Assembly: GCA_030704615.1 (NCBI GenBank)
Contig: CM060732.1
Coordinates: forward strand, 79,943,171 to 80,007,170
DNA length: 64,000 bases
Direction of reading: 5' to 3'
DNA from: Takakia lepidozioides
Lineage: Eukaryota; Streptophyta; Takakiopsida; Takakiales; Takakiaceae
Position numbers and translations under genes: made by a program. Each line of letters begins with the position of its first letter. Positions within the stretch are counted from its first letter, which is position 1. A model generated the notes under the pieces. That model saw nothing but the letters and a program-made list of their open reading frames with translations. It searched no databases and was not told the origin of the DNA. Below, piece after piece: positions 14,201-24,198 of this stretch.

Positions 14201-15415
14201 GAAATTTAAACTTAGGGCGGGAAGTCTACCTTTGAACAGCAAACAGATGCAGAGAGGCAAGAGGGATTGCAATTGCCCGTTGTGTGGGCAACCTGAAGAC
14301 AACATTCATTTTCTGATTCATTGGCCTGGGTACTCTCACGAGAGAAATGTCCTCGAGCCAAAAGCCCAGGTCCTTGTGGGGCCTAGTTATTGAGCAAACT
14401 ACACACAGCAGAGCGATGCTTGTGTGAAGGGATTTCTAGAGGATATCTGGTAAACTCAGATGTCTGTTCCAAGGGAAGTCATACTACCGGTGCCAGTCCC
14501 TGAAAAAGGTCCCTTTTTGCCCCTTTTTGTTTCGCTCAAACTGAGCGCGAGGTCAATGGCCACAAGGCTACGGCAAACATCTTATGAATAGGTTCTCTCT
14601 GCCTACCCTTGGCATCAGACTGAAATTTAAACTCAGGGCAGGAAGCCTACCTTTGAACAATGAATAGATGCAGAGAGGAAGAGGAGATTGTAATTGCCCT
14701 ATGTGTGGGCAACCTGAAGACAATATCCATTTTCGGAGATATTATCCAGGGTATCCTCACCAGAAGTGACCCTCTTCAGGACAATCAAGAACATTGTCAC
14801 CTCTGTTCACCAACTTTCAAAATCTTGAGGCTGAGCCTAAAAGCCCTGGCCCTGTTGGGGTCTAAACTTTTGGGCTGCTCACATACAGCAGATTGATGCT
14901 TGTGTGAAGGGCTTCCTAGAGGATATCTGGAAAGCCAGAACTAATTGTTTGTATCACAAAGGTAGTTTCTGGCCCCTTTTGTTCCGCCCAAACTGGGCAC
15001 GGGGTCTATGGCTACAAGGCTACGGCAGTCAATGGTGTCTTTTTGCTCTTGTAGCTTTGTCCCTGTGTTGCCGGAAATGGTTTTAAAACCAATATCCAAT
15101 TTATGGGAAAAGAATTTCTCTGGAGAAGGCAGCTGAAATCTCCATCGCATGCTTTGGGGACATAACTGCCAGTTATAGTGGCTAAACTGGTGGTTCATCT
15201 CCATGCCCTCTCTCATGGATTTTTCTGTATTTTTGCTGCAGGTTATGAAGTTTCTACATCGGCTTGTGCGATGGAAGAAAAGGGGTCTGGAAGGTCACCA
15301 TGGAAGTAGCTCTCCGGGTGGTCACACTGCCACCCCCACGCACTTGAATCTTAAATTCAAAAGAACACCCCCGTCCCCACCTCTTTGTCTCTCTGGTAGC
15401 AAGCGGTGGCTTTGA
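8249..15415 (+). CDS. TPP: trehalose-6-phosphate phosphatase (plant TPP), 11 coding exons
   Basis: Trehalose-6-phosphate phosphatase dephosphorylates trehalose 6-phosphate to trehalose, the last step of trehalose synthesis and the step that removes the sugar signal T6P. Coding exons read from GT/AG sites are 8249-8698, 8890-9030, 9200-9271, 9451-9573, 9674-9730, 10199-10300, 12508-12585, 12909-12978, 13190-13260, 13594-13686 and 15242-15415, giving 476 residues. The HAD-superfamily motifs are present: [11 protein letters not shown] with nucleophile D177 and D179, SGR at 215-217, and [12 protein letters not shown] at 376-387. The ATG at 8249 has a good context and an in-frame TAA directly before it. 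The N-terminal extension (about 150 residues before HPSALDMFE) is Ser/Pro-rich, and the protein is longer than most plant TPPs (about 370-390). No exon carries a stop, so the gene is probably functional. Exon 10 (residues 389-419) aligns by position with TPP but is its least conserved part. A further 5' exon cannot be excluded. Confidence 0.9.
10623..10816 (+). repeat. two-copy tandem duplication in TPP intron 6
   Basis: A unit of about 90-105 bp starting with TACCTCGTCTA occurs at about 10625-10710 and again at about 10711-10816. Shared blocks include GTGATGTGTGCCGCTGAC, GCCCAATTTTCAGT and GGTTATTGCATTTG. The second copy has a short extra segment. It lies in the 2.2-kb intron between exons 10199-10300 and 12508-12585, and no function is apparent. 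Confidence 0.7.
13740..13815 (+). repeat. CT-rich low-complexity tract
   Basis: Runs of CT and CCCT follow the donor of the TPP exon ending at 13686. They directly precede the LINE-related segment at 13827. A similar CT-rich run precedes the related segment at 39505, so the tract appears to belong to the repeated unit. Confidence 0.6.
13827..13990 (+). repeat. dispersed repeat shared with 39505-39660
   Basis: About 150 bp here match 39505-39655 closely, including TTTGGCAT, AGATGAATTCAAGGTCAGAT, GTGGGGTCAGCTGCAACAT and TTAATCGACTCTATATCTTG. It lies in the last TPP intron just upstream of LINE-like coding fragments, and is probably part of the same non-LTR element. Both copies are truncated. 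Confidence 0.7.
14110..14400 (+). mobile_element. LINE ORF2 C-terminal fragment (zf-RVT type) in TPP intron
   Basis: The + strand reads [14 protein letters not shown], then a cysteine-rich segment [17 protein letters not shown]. This has the CX2C...HX3H pattern found downstream of the reverse transcriptase in plant LINEs (zf-RVT region). No RT core, 5' end or poly-A tail is visible. The fragment sits in the intron between TPP exons 13594-13686 and 15242-15415. Confidence 0.55.
14575..14905 (+). mobile_element. second copy of the LINE C-terminal fragment
   Basis: This repeats the 14110-14450 segment in direct orientation with divergence. It again encodes [14 protein letters not shown] (now followed by a stop) and a [13 protein letters not shown]-like stretch, and the flank GCTTGTGTGAAGGG(A/C)TT recurs in both copies. 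This indicates a tandem duplication of an already truncated LINE piece, or two insertions of the same family. Confidence 0.55.
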
Positions 15416-16590
15416 TTCGGTCCAGCTGTTCCCTTGTATACGTCCAAGGCCTGATCTTTCCAAAGAATCTTCAAGAGGTGCTGTCTCTGTTCAAGCTGAG
15501 TAATGTCTCTCGGAGATAGTACCTTTAGCCTTGTATGGGAAGCAGGTTTTGGACACACCAGGCAGGTGTTGTAACATTGTTGGCCTCAGAAGACTCATAC
15601 TGGAAGAGTACTGATTTGTTTTGAAAAGGTTTGGGATAGGCAGGTCAAATGATTCTGGAGACTCCCTTTCCCATGTGTTCTCTCCATATATTCTCTTGAC
15701 AGAATAATGACCACAAATGTGGTACTTTTGATGTTCTTGTATCTATTTTTTGTGGAGAGAGCAGGTTGAAGATATGGTTTTAAAGAAACATTTTTTAACT
15801 TCACCCTCTTTTCCATCTGCCAGTTTCAACTCCACCTTCTCCTTGGAATTTTACAAAGGAAATTGCTTGCATGTGCATCTCCCGCCCCTTTATCAGCTGC
15901 GGTTGGTGTCTCCTCCTCTTTGCCACCTCAGTAAAAAAGGTGCCATGAGGTTGGAACTTCCTTCTGCCCTGAGCCTTCCCCCTTGATGTAGCAAACCATA
16001 TGGGGGTCATGAGGTGAGTAGAGTTGATGTAAATATTGCGGTAAAGGTTAGCCACCCATATAGTTACCCATGGTGGATGTTGGGAAATTACTGTCCCATC
16101 TTCTTTGGGGTTTCATCATTCCGTAGAATCGCCGAGTCTGAAGAAGCAAACTAGCTTCTTGGTGGGAGGTCGGTCAGGTCTTCTGTAGCAAACATAATTT
16201 GATGTGTGGGGTTAGACGCCTTTTCCTTCCTGGAGGGGGTAATGAGACCTTCTTTACTGACCATCCAAACCAGAGTATCTTTTTTTTTTTTGAAGAAAAG
16301 GGAAACACATGGGAGCGACAGCTCACAAATCAAGCCCCTTAATAGTGAGAGTACTAATATCCAGTGCAGCATGACCTAGCAGCAATAATAATAATAATGT
16401 ATGATGCCTACTGAAGGAAGTCTAATTAGTATGTAAATTGTCGTTTTCATTAATACTCGATGCCAATTTGGACTTTTATTTGTAAGTAAAAACATTTCAA
16501 AAAGTCACAAAAAGCTGAAAAGACACATGTACCAATCTAAAATGCATGTTTGCTCCGACAGATTATGGGACATACCAGGGTACGTGGAAC
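15416..16590. other. TPP 3' flank, nothing recognised
   Basis: This follows the TPP stop codon. No protein motif, RNA gene or element end is visible. There is a T-run near 16279-16292 and an AAT microsatellite at about 16384-16398. The TPP 3' UTR and polyadenylation site probably lie in the first few hundred bases but cannot be fixed from sequence alone. Confidence 0.4.
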
Positions 16591-17117
16591 CTATTGAGCA
16601 ACAAGAGTATGCATTGGAGTAGGAAGACTCACTATTGAATTTGTAGACTTGGACAACACTTGATACAATAGAAGCTTTGTCCGCAAATGTAGTAGAATAC
16701 AGTCTCGCAAATCTTGTGCGAGATACACTCGGTTTTTAATTGATGAACCGTCATACTTACTGACATCGCGGTGCACAAATCTGCAACGGGGCTTGTCGAC
16801 GTTTTCCAAACAATGGCCAACCATACCAATAAAAGTATGCAAACCTTTCCCTCGAAGGGCTTTACAATGAATCACATGTCCTGGAGGTGGAACTTTAAAG
16901 CATCCCATCCAATTTATTTTTTGATGAGCCTGTTTGGAGACATACAACATGTAGACAATTTATTAATGAAGATGGAACAGAGTGTCACCCTCTCCAATGC
17001 ACATAATCCCGAAATGCATATACGGTTGTTGAATTTTTCCATCTTCTGTAAACATGTGATGTCTATGTCCATTGCACCCACGCCGATGGTAACACTAGCT
17101 TTGACATACTTCTCCAT
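16591..17117 (-). pseudogene. decayed Rep-like transposon protein fragment (uncertain)
   Basis: Two overlapping minus-strand frames (16914-17117 and 16591-16950) together look like one decayed protein. The better part reads HCKALRGKGLHTFIGMVGHC followed by a segment with FVHRDVS and IKNRVYLA. From memory of the family, this pattern resembles Rep-like proteins of transposons in algae and early plants. The frame changes between the two pieces, and no HUH motif can be confirmed upstream. A non-Rep origin is possible. Confidence 0.3.
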
Positions 17118-18559
17118 GCTCTTCTATTTTTCTTTTGCCCTTTATCTAGCCACAGCTTTCATCCTCGGCAGCTTTCATCCTTGGCATTTGTTGTACAATG
17201 TATCGGTTGTATGACCTCTTACGTACTATATAGCCTCGAAATTTGTGCCTTAAGTGCACCCCACTTTGCTTGCATCCCAACCTCACAACCGCAAATCGCG
17301 TCTAGCCCAACATTTTGTAAACGTACGCCTTATTGCGGAACCCACCATATTTGCAACCCGACCGTTCTTTGAGGTACATTGTTTGCAATTGACTACCACA
17401 ACACATTTGCTTGAGGTTGGAACTTTGGAACAACTCACCATTGCCAATGACTCAGCTAAATCTCTTGGCCCTTCTTAGCCCAAAGTAAGAGTTCTTCAAA
17501 TAATCTTTTCACAAACCAAACAGTACAACTTCCAAGTCTAGTCTAGAAATCAATTAATCAATCTTACTGCTCATGCCTTCGGTGAGACCATTAGTCTAAG
17601 CAAGCCGATAATAAAAAAACAATGTTCTAGCCAATAAGACCTGGTAACTAAAAATCACAATTTATCAGATGTAATAGCGTCAATATCCCATTTATTAACC
17701 GGACTAAACAATGGTATGGTCTATTGGTTCATCACTATAGACGTCACTAGGTATATTATTGTGTTTGTTACCAACCAAAGTAACATTGAGGATCAGATGT
17801 CATAGATTGGGAGTTAATTATGATCAATCGTTTGGCCAAGGTGCTAATTGATTTTTTTGGCTAAAACAAAGTTGTTCTCGGATAAACTTACAAGTTTCAT
17901 TGCATGAGGCTTTAACACTGTAGAGCCTAGGGTATATGAGCCAACCAAGTTGACCAAAAACTTCAATGAGCAACTTGTCAGGCCTACAAACTCGCTCCTA
18001 AATTGAGACCCTCTTCAATTAGATCGACATATTCTAGAAGAGCTGGATGAGAATCACAGAGATAATCCAAAATTGGATTGTTTGTTGTACATTCTCTGGA
18101 GGCACTGCAGTCTTAAGCAATGTATTCTCTATTATATGCTCATTAATGGAAGGTCAATTGATATGATTGTAAACATTGAGGTTTTGGAGTATATATATAC
18201 GGAAGTGTGCTTAGTTGTCTAATGATTCAAACAATACCCATATATGGTTCTTTCAAGCCATTACACGTCCTACAACATCAAGTTCAACCCAAAATAGAAA
18301 CTACATTTAGCCATATTGGGCACATGTATGAACACCCACGAAATCCGTTGTCTCTGATCCGTAAAAGGAATACCTACATCAAAAGGGTGCATGGACCCAC
18401 TTGTTGCGAACTAATTTTATAAGGCCTTCAAAAATGCATTATAAAAGCTAATGCTCAACTAAAGAAATCTATCATATTAAAGAGCGTTCTATTGAGATAA
18501 AATATGACCTCAGAGGCTATAGGGCACAAATGCACCTTGGAGCAGCCTTTCTTTGGCCT
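17118..18559 (+). other. decayed element sequence, possibly gypsy integrase
   Basis: Between about 17700 and 18090 the + strand gives a broken translation with pieces such as ITIDVTRYIIVFVTN and ILEELDENHRDN. These are reminiscent of the core and C-terminal part of a Ty3/gypsy integrase of a different lineage from copies A-C. Many stops interrupt it. No LTR is visible. The rest of the stretch holds nothing I can name. Confidence 0.2.
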
Positions 18560-20562
18560 CAGTTGAAGAAAGACGCGACATTTGCACTTTATGCGACTCC
18601 GATCAAGACCACAACATACCAAGATACTTCGACATTACCCACTCAATATCAAGATTTCAAGGATGTCTTCGAGAAGAAAAATGCAGACATGTTGCCAAAA
18701 CATCGACCTTATGATTGTGCAATTGAGTTGCAAGAATGAGCTCAACCACCATTCGGCCCGATCTACAATTTATCTCAGGCGGAGCTTGTTGCTTTACACG
18801 AATACATTGATGAAAATTTGTCAAAGAATTTCATTCGACATTCGAAATCATCCGCGGGAGCACCTATCTTATTTGTGAAGAAGAATGACGGATCGTTACG
18901 CATGTGTGTGGACTATCGTGGGCTCTACACAGTTTCTATAAAAAATCGTTACCCACCACCACTGATTTCCGGACCCCTCGAACAACTCGGACGAGTAAAT
19001 TTTTTCACAAAGATCGACTTGAGAGTATTTTACAACCTTGTACGAATAAAAGAAGGAGACGAATGGAAGACTGCTTTTGGCACAAGGTACGGACATTTCG
19101 AATACAATGTTATGCCTTTCGGTCTTACAAATGCTCCAGCAATTTTTCAACACATGATGAATGACATTTTTCGAGAATTTTTAGATGACTTTGTGTCATC
19201 TATTTGGACGACATTTTGATATTTTCACAGAATGAAGAAGAACATGGTCGCCATGTACGCCTTGTCCTTGATAAATTGAGGGAAAAAAAGACTATATGCA
19301 AGTTGGAAAAATGTATTTTCCACCAATCTGAAGTCGAATTTTTTGGCTACATTATTTCCGACAAATGAGTCTTTATGGATCAGAAGAAAATACAAACCAT
19401 CATTGAGTGGATTAAACCAACTTCGGTCCGATATGTACAATGTTGAAAGGTTGAAGCAGACATTTACAACGGCTCCAATACTGGTACATCCAGACCCATC
19501 TAAACCATTTTTTTTGGAAGCAGATGCATCGGACTTTGCACTTGGTGCGGTACTCTCTCAATACGGTATAGATGGCCGACTTCACCCGGTTGGTTTTCGT
19601 TCTCGCAAATTTTCCGCTGCGGAGATCAATTATGAAATCCATGATAAATAACGTCTAGCGATTATCGATGCTTTTGAGGAGTGCCGTCATCTATCGGAGG
19701 GAGCTAAACATTAGGTCACTGTCTATACCGATAACAAAAACCTCGAGTATTTTATGAGTGCTCGTGTTTTGAATCGACGTCAAACGAGATGGAGCATGTC
19801 ACTAGCAATGTTTGATTTTGTTATTACCTACCGTCCCGGACATCTTCAAAGAAAACCAGATGCTCTTTCTCGACGATCGTATCTTGCGCCAAAAGAAGAA
19901 GATGCAGCTTTTGACCAACATAAATCCATCATCTTGAAACCAGCAAATCTTCAATTGAATATGTTATCAATGTCCATCTATGACGATGCAGAGATCATAA
20001 AGGAGATTCAGGAAGCATTGAAGAGTGACCAATTTGCTACGACACTACGAAGTCAACTAAATCGATCTCGACTGCGAATTCTTCAAACATGTCATGATCT
20101 TCCGGCTGCATGACATTTTGGCTTCAATAAAACAATGGAATTGATATCCAGGGATTATTGGTGGCCGCAGATGTGGAAACTCGTGAAAGAATTTATAAAA
20201 TCTTGCGATACGTGTGCTAGAGCAAAGGGACCACGACATCGACCTTATGGTCTTCTTTAACCATTACCCATTCCCAAGGGTCCATGGTCGTCCGTGTCTA
20301 TGGACTTTATTACGGACCTTCCAATTTCCAAGACCACCGATTCAATCCTTGTTATTGTAGATCGTTTTACGAAGATGACACATTTCATTCCATGTAATAC
20401 GACAGTTACCGGCGAGGAAACTGCAAGACTCTTCCTCAATAATATCTATCGCATTAATGGATTCCCGAAGGACATCGTATCTGATCGAGGACCACAGTTC
20501 ATATCAAATTTCCGGAGGGGATTATTTCACATATTGGATACTAAGATCAACCTCTCTACAAC
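18560..20562 (+). mobile_element. Ty3/gypsy copy B, left part (RT-RNase H-integrase), decayed
   Basis: This is a pol fragment on the + strand. It shows RT ([16 protein letters not shown], with the YLDDILIF region just after a frameshift near 19195), RNase H ([32 protein letters not shown]), an integrase zinc region (SCDTCARAKG) and an integrase core (SMDFITDLP, IVSDRGPQF). A deletion of about 120 bp relative to copy A follows position 19440. Several stops interrupt the frame. Gag, protease and the 5' LTR are absent. The element ends abruptly in the integrase core at 20562, and the next integrase base in the family is found at 63544. Confidence 0.85.
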
Positions 20563-23514
20563 CCACATATCTTGTAGGTTCCTCCGTGTCATTGCCTGAA
20601 TTGTCGGTAATGGGCTGGTACTGGAAAAAAAATGAGACTCCACAATCAAAAGACACCATACTTGTTGTGTTCATGCCAGGGGATGTAACCCTGTAATGGT
20701 TACCATACGTTATCATACTCTTGAATGACAGGGCAGTAAATGATGGAGGCCTTGAAAGATCTAGTAATTCCTCACGTGTTGTAGGATCAAGCCCATCTGA
20801 TTGAATTGAGAGATGATCCCATACACCTTGAGGGAGCCAAACAGCAAATGGAGCACACGGATGCAAATCAGGAGGGTACTGAATTGTCGTGGGATTGCTC
20901 ATGCCTTCCAGCCCTTGCTCCTCACGAAACAAGCGTCGTCTGGCTTCTATCCGTGTGGACTCTGCTTCATATACCCTATCACAATCCGAGGGTCAGCCAT
21001 GAGATTGACAGAGGTGGCGTGGGAGATATGAAAAGACGTCATATGCCAACTAATGATAAATGACTAAAACTTGGAAATCTGAATGTCAATGAAGTAGATT
21101 TCTTACCCCAACATGATTGATAGACGAGGATGGTTCTGAATGATGTACTCATGTACAATATCACGCAGGTCATTCAATTTTCGGGCTTTAGAACTTCCTT
21201 CCACAACTTTACGTTCCACAGATTCTGCCTCATCTGCATCCCACACCCTTCGTACACTTCCATCAAATCCTGCCATATACTCTGTGCAAAAACCCAATGC
21301 TTCTTCAAATTGGTATCCTTCTGCCATGCTCCCCTCGGGCCTTGCCATGTTTCTTACGTAGCCCTTCATATCTTTCATTGCCCGCTCCATGGGGTACATC
21401 CAACGAGATGCTACAGGCCCGCATAAGTACAACTCATCCACTAGGTGAACAACCAGATGTGTCATCATATCAAAAAATGATGGTGGGAACTCCTTCTCTA
21501 TAAGACACAGAGTGACAACTGCTTCAGTTCTCAATTCCTCATACTCTACAGGATTCACCACTTTTGCACACAACTTCTTAAATACACGACATACTCGCAA
21601 AATGGCCCTTCGAGGACCACTTGCCATGAGGCCACGGATAGCAAGCGGTATAATTTGCTGCATGAGCACATGATAGTCATGTGATTTCATACCAGACAAT
21701 TTCTTCTTCACCACATGCTTTTTGAAAGCTGATGCGTAGCCTGTTGGCACTTTCAAGTTCTGCACAATCTCCAGAAAGACTTGAAACTCAGCCTCAGTGA
21801 AGACATAAGGGGCAGGAGACATAATTAACGTATCTGCTCTGTCAGGATCACGTTGTAGCCACAATTCTGGGCGCATCACAAGTAGCTTCAAATCACGGCA
21901 AACTTTCAATGTGTCTTTCTCACCAAAGATAGTTTTAATAATATTTTCAGCCAAGTTCTTCTCGCAATGCATTGCGTCAAACGTGTGGCGGATGAGGAGA
22001 CCCTACAAAATGAACACATAAGCAATTGAGCATTTACTCATCACAATTTAAACAGAAAACGCAAAAATATACACGGCCAATTTAAAGGCCATGAAGGAAT
22101 TACCTCCCAATAAGGTAAGACATATAAAATTGACAATCGCTTAACTCCATGAATTTTTGCTGGGTCTGTCCTGCTATCTGGCGTGCCTCCGTTTACCACC
22201 CATGCAGTGCGAGCTGTTGCAAGGTCCTTGATTTGTGTTACAGTCTGCGTTTTTGGAGGAGTTCCATGCTCAGTAGCGCCATTGAACATTCTTGACCTTC
22301 TATATGGATGATTGCGGGCCAAAAATCTTCAGTGGCCTAGGAAAACAGTTTTTCCACATGTGTGTAACTGCTGTGAAGTCACCCCGGGTCCACAAGCTGG
22401 ACAACCAGCATAACCTTTCGTCACTTGACCTGAGAGCAAGCCATATGCAGGGTAGTCATGGATTGACCACATCAACACTGCCCTCAGTGTGAATTCGCGT
22501 TGACCACGAGGACGGGAAACATCATGAGCTGCAATCCCTCTCCATAGTTCCAGTAGCTCTTCCATTAGGGGCATCAGGTAAACATCTACATTGTCCGAGG
22601 TAACAGACTCCTTACCAAGAATCAGTAGCGCTAACATGACAAAGAACTTTTTGGTCATTAACCACGGAGGCAGATTGTAATTGACCAAGAGAACGGGCCA
22701 TGTGCTCCAACTTGTGGATTGAGCTCCGTAGGGATTTATACCGTCTAAGGCCAATCCAAATCGCAGAGATCGTGGCTCTGCAGCAAAATCCTCAAATGTG
22801 GTGTCAATGTGTCTCCATGCTTTGCTATCAGCTGGATGTCGAACCAACCCATCCTGGCTCTTATGTCTGTTGTGCCATGTCATGAGGTTAGCGATCGATT
22901 TACATCGGTATATACGTTTCAACCTTGGAATGACAGGGAAGTGTCGCAATATTTTCTTGGGCACACTTCCACGACCTGGAATGTAACGGGCTCTGCGGCA
23001 CACTGGGCAAATGTCTACATTCTCATACTCCCCACGGAAGAGTACACAACCACGCTCACAGGCATGAATCATGGTGTACTGCAATCCCATCTTGGCAATC
23101 ATGGTTTTTGCTTCATAGTGAGTTTTCGGCAATGAATTCTCTTTAGGCAAAAAACTCTTACGCAACAATCCCAGAAGCACCCTTCAAAAAGTGGACATTG
23201 CGACTGCCGGAAGAGTTTATCATACTCGGGATCAATGTGCAGGTGAGCATTCTCATCAAATTCATTGTCTCCGGAATCGTCGAGGTCATCGTCATGATCA
23301 GCAAATGTGTGATCGGTTTCACCATCGCATCTGCAAAGAGAAACGCTTCCTGCAATGCACGCTGGATTTCTACCTCCAATCCACCACTCTCATCTGTGTT
23401 TTCTATGACATCGGGCTCCCGCTGTGCCGCAAGGCCTTCGTCTTCATCATCTGAATATTCACATCCCTGCATCCCAATAGTCATCTTGTGAGTGGACCAA
23501 CAACGATGTGACAC
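20563..23514 (-). pseudogene. tnp2: CACTA transposase tnp2, N-terminal to middle part
   Basis: The En/Spm-type transposase runs on the minus strand from about 23514 towards 20563. Order: an acidic N-terminus (about 23514-23180); the Transposase_21/tnp2 region (23180-22330, with HNRHKSQDGLVRHPADSKAW, FGLALDGINPYG, and YAGCPACGP); an exon at 22322-22095; then a long exon at 21972-21103 with THLVVHLVDELYLCGPVASR and RPEGSMAEGYQFEEA typical of the tnp2 C-terminal half. A last exon starts near 20932 and is open to 20563. Its C-terminal domain continues at 63543. A stop replaces a codon near 22328 and the N-terminal frame is shifted, so this copy is probably inactive. Confidence 0.8.
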
Positions 23515-23519
23515 TTGTT

Positions 23520-24198
23520 CATATTATGACATAGGAGGCACGGTGACGTTGCAGTGATGCAGTCATATTTACGTATGTATCTTATGAATATACACCCAAT
23601 CAAAACACGACATTTGTAGCCATTGAAGTCATAGTTGCAGTCACTTAGTTAGTCATATATGACTACATGACTACACATGACCAATGAAAACACGACATGT
23701 GCATTAATTAAAGTGATAACGGAAGTGACGTAGTTATAGTCACGTCTATATCTTATGACTTCTTGACTACAATCACCCAACGAAATGTCGACATGTGGAG
23801 AAGAGGATCGTTGCATTCAAAATTCAAACTAAAGTGCTGAAGGGAAAGTGGCGATCGTACCGGAAGAGAACAGCGTCGGAGAAGAGGATCCCTCCCGTGT
23901 ATCATGTAATGATTCCTCATTGTTTCCAACAACAGCACTTTTCCTCCATGACACTCATCGCAGTTGCATAGCATTTTTGTATGCCCATTCCTTGTGGCAT
24001 AAGCTTCTTCCATTCGCCATAGACGGTCATCTATTCTACGCCTACGCATCCGGTCGCCACCTGCACTGTACATGCTTTGAACGTCACCCCTTCCCTCTTT
24101 GCATGCTACGCACAGTGCATTGTCTCTTGTTTTGCACCAGCTGCCAATGTGCTATTTTTATATCTATAGTATACTATAAGTATCATTTCTGAGTGTCC
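23520..24198. promoter_or_regulatory. divergent intergenic region of the CACTA element
   Basis: This spacer separates minus-strand tnp2 from the + strand tnp1-like gene. It carries several copies of GTCATA/TGACTA-type words (about 23560-23770), the same words that crowd the subterminal regions at both CACTA ends. In En/Spm, such repeats bind the element's own small protein. That role here is inferred from similarity of arrangement. Confidence 0.4.
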
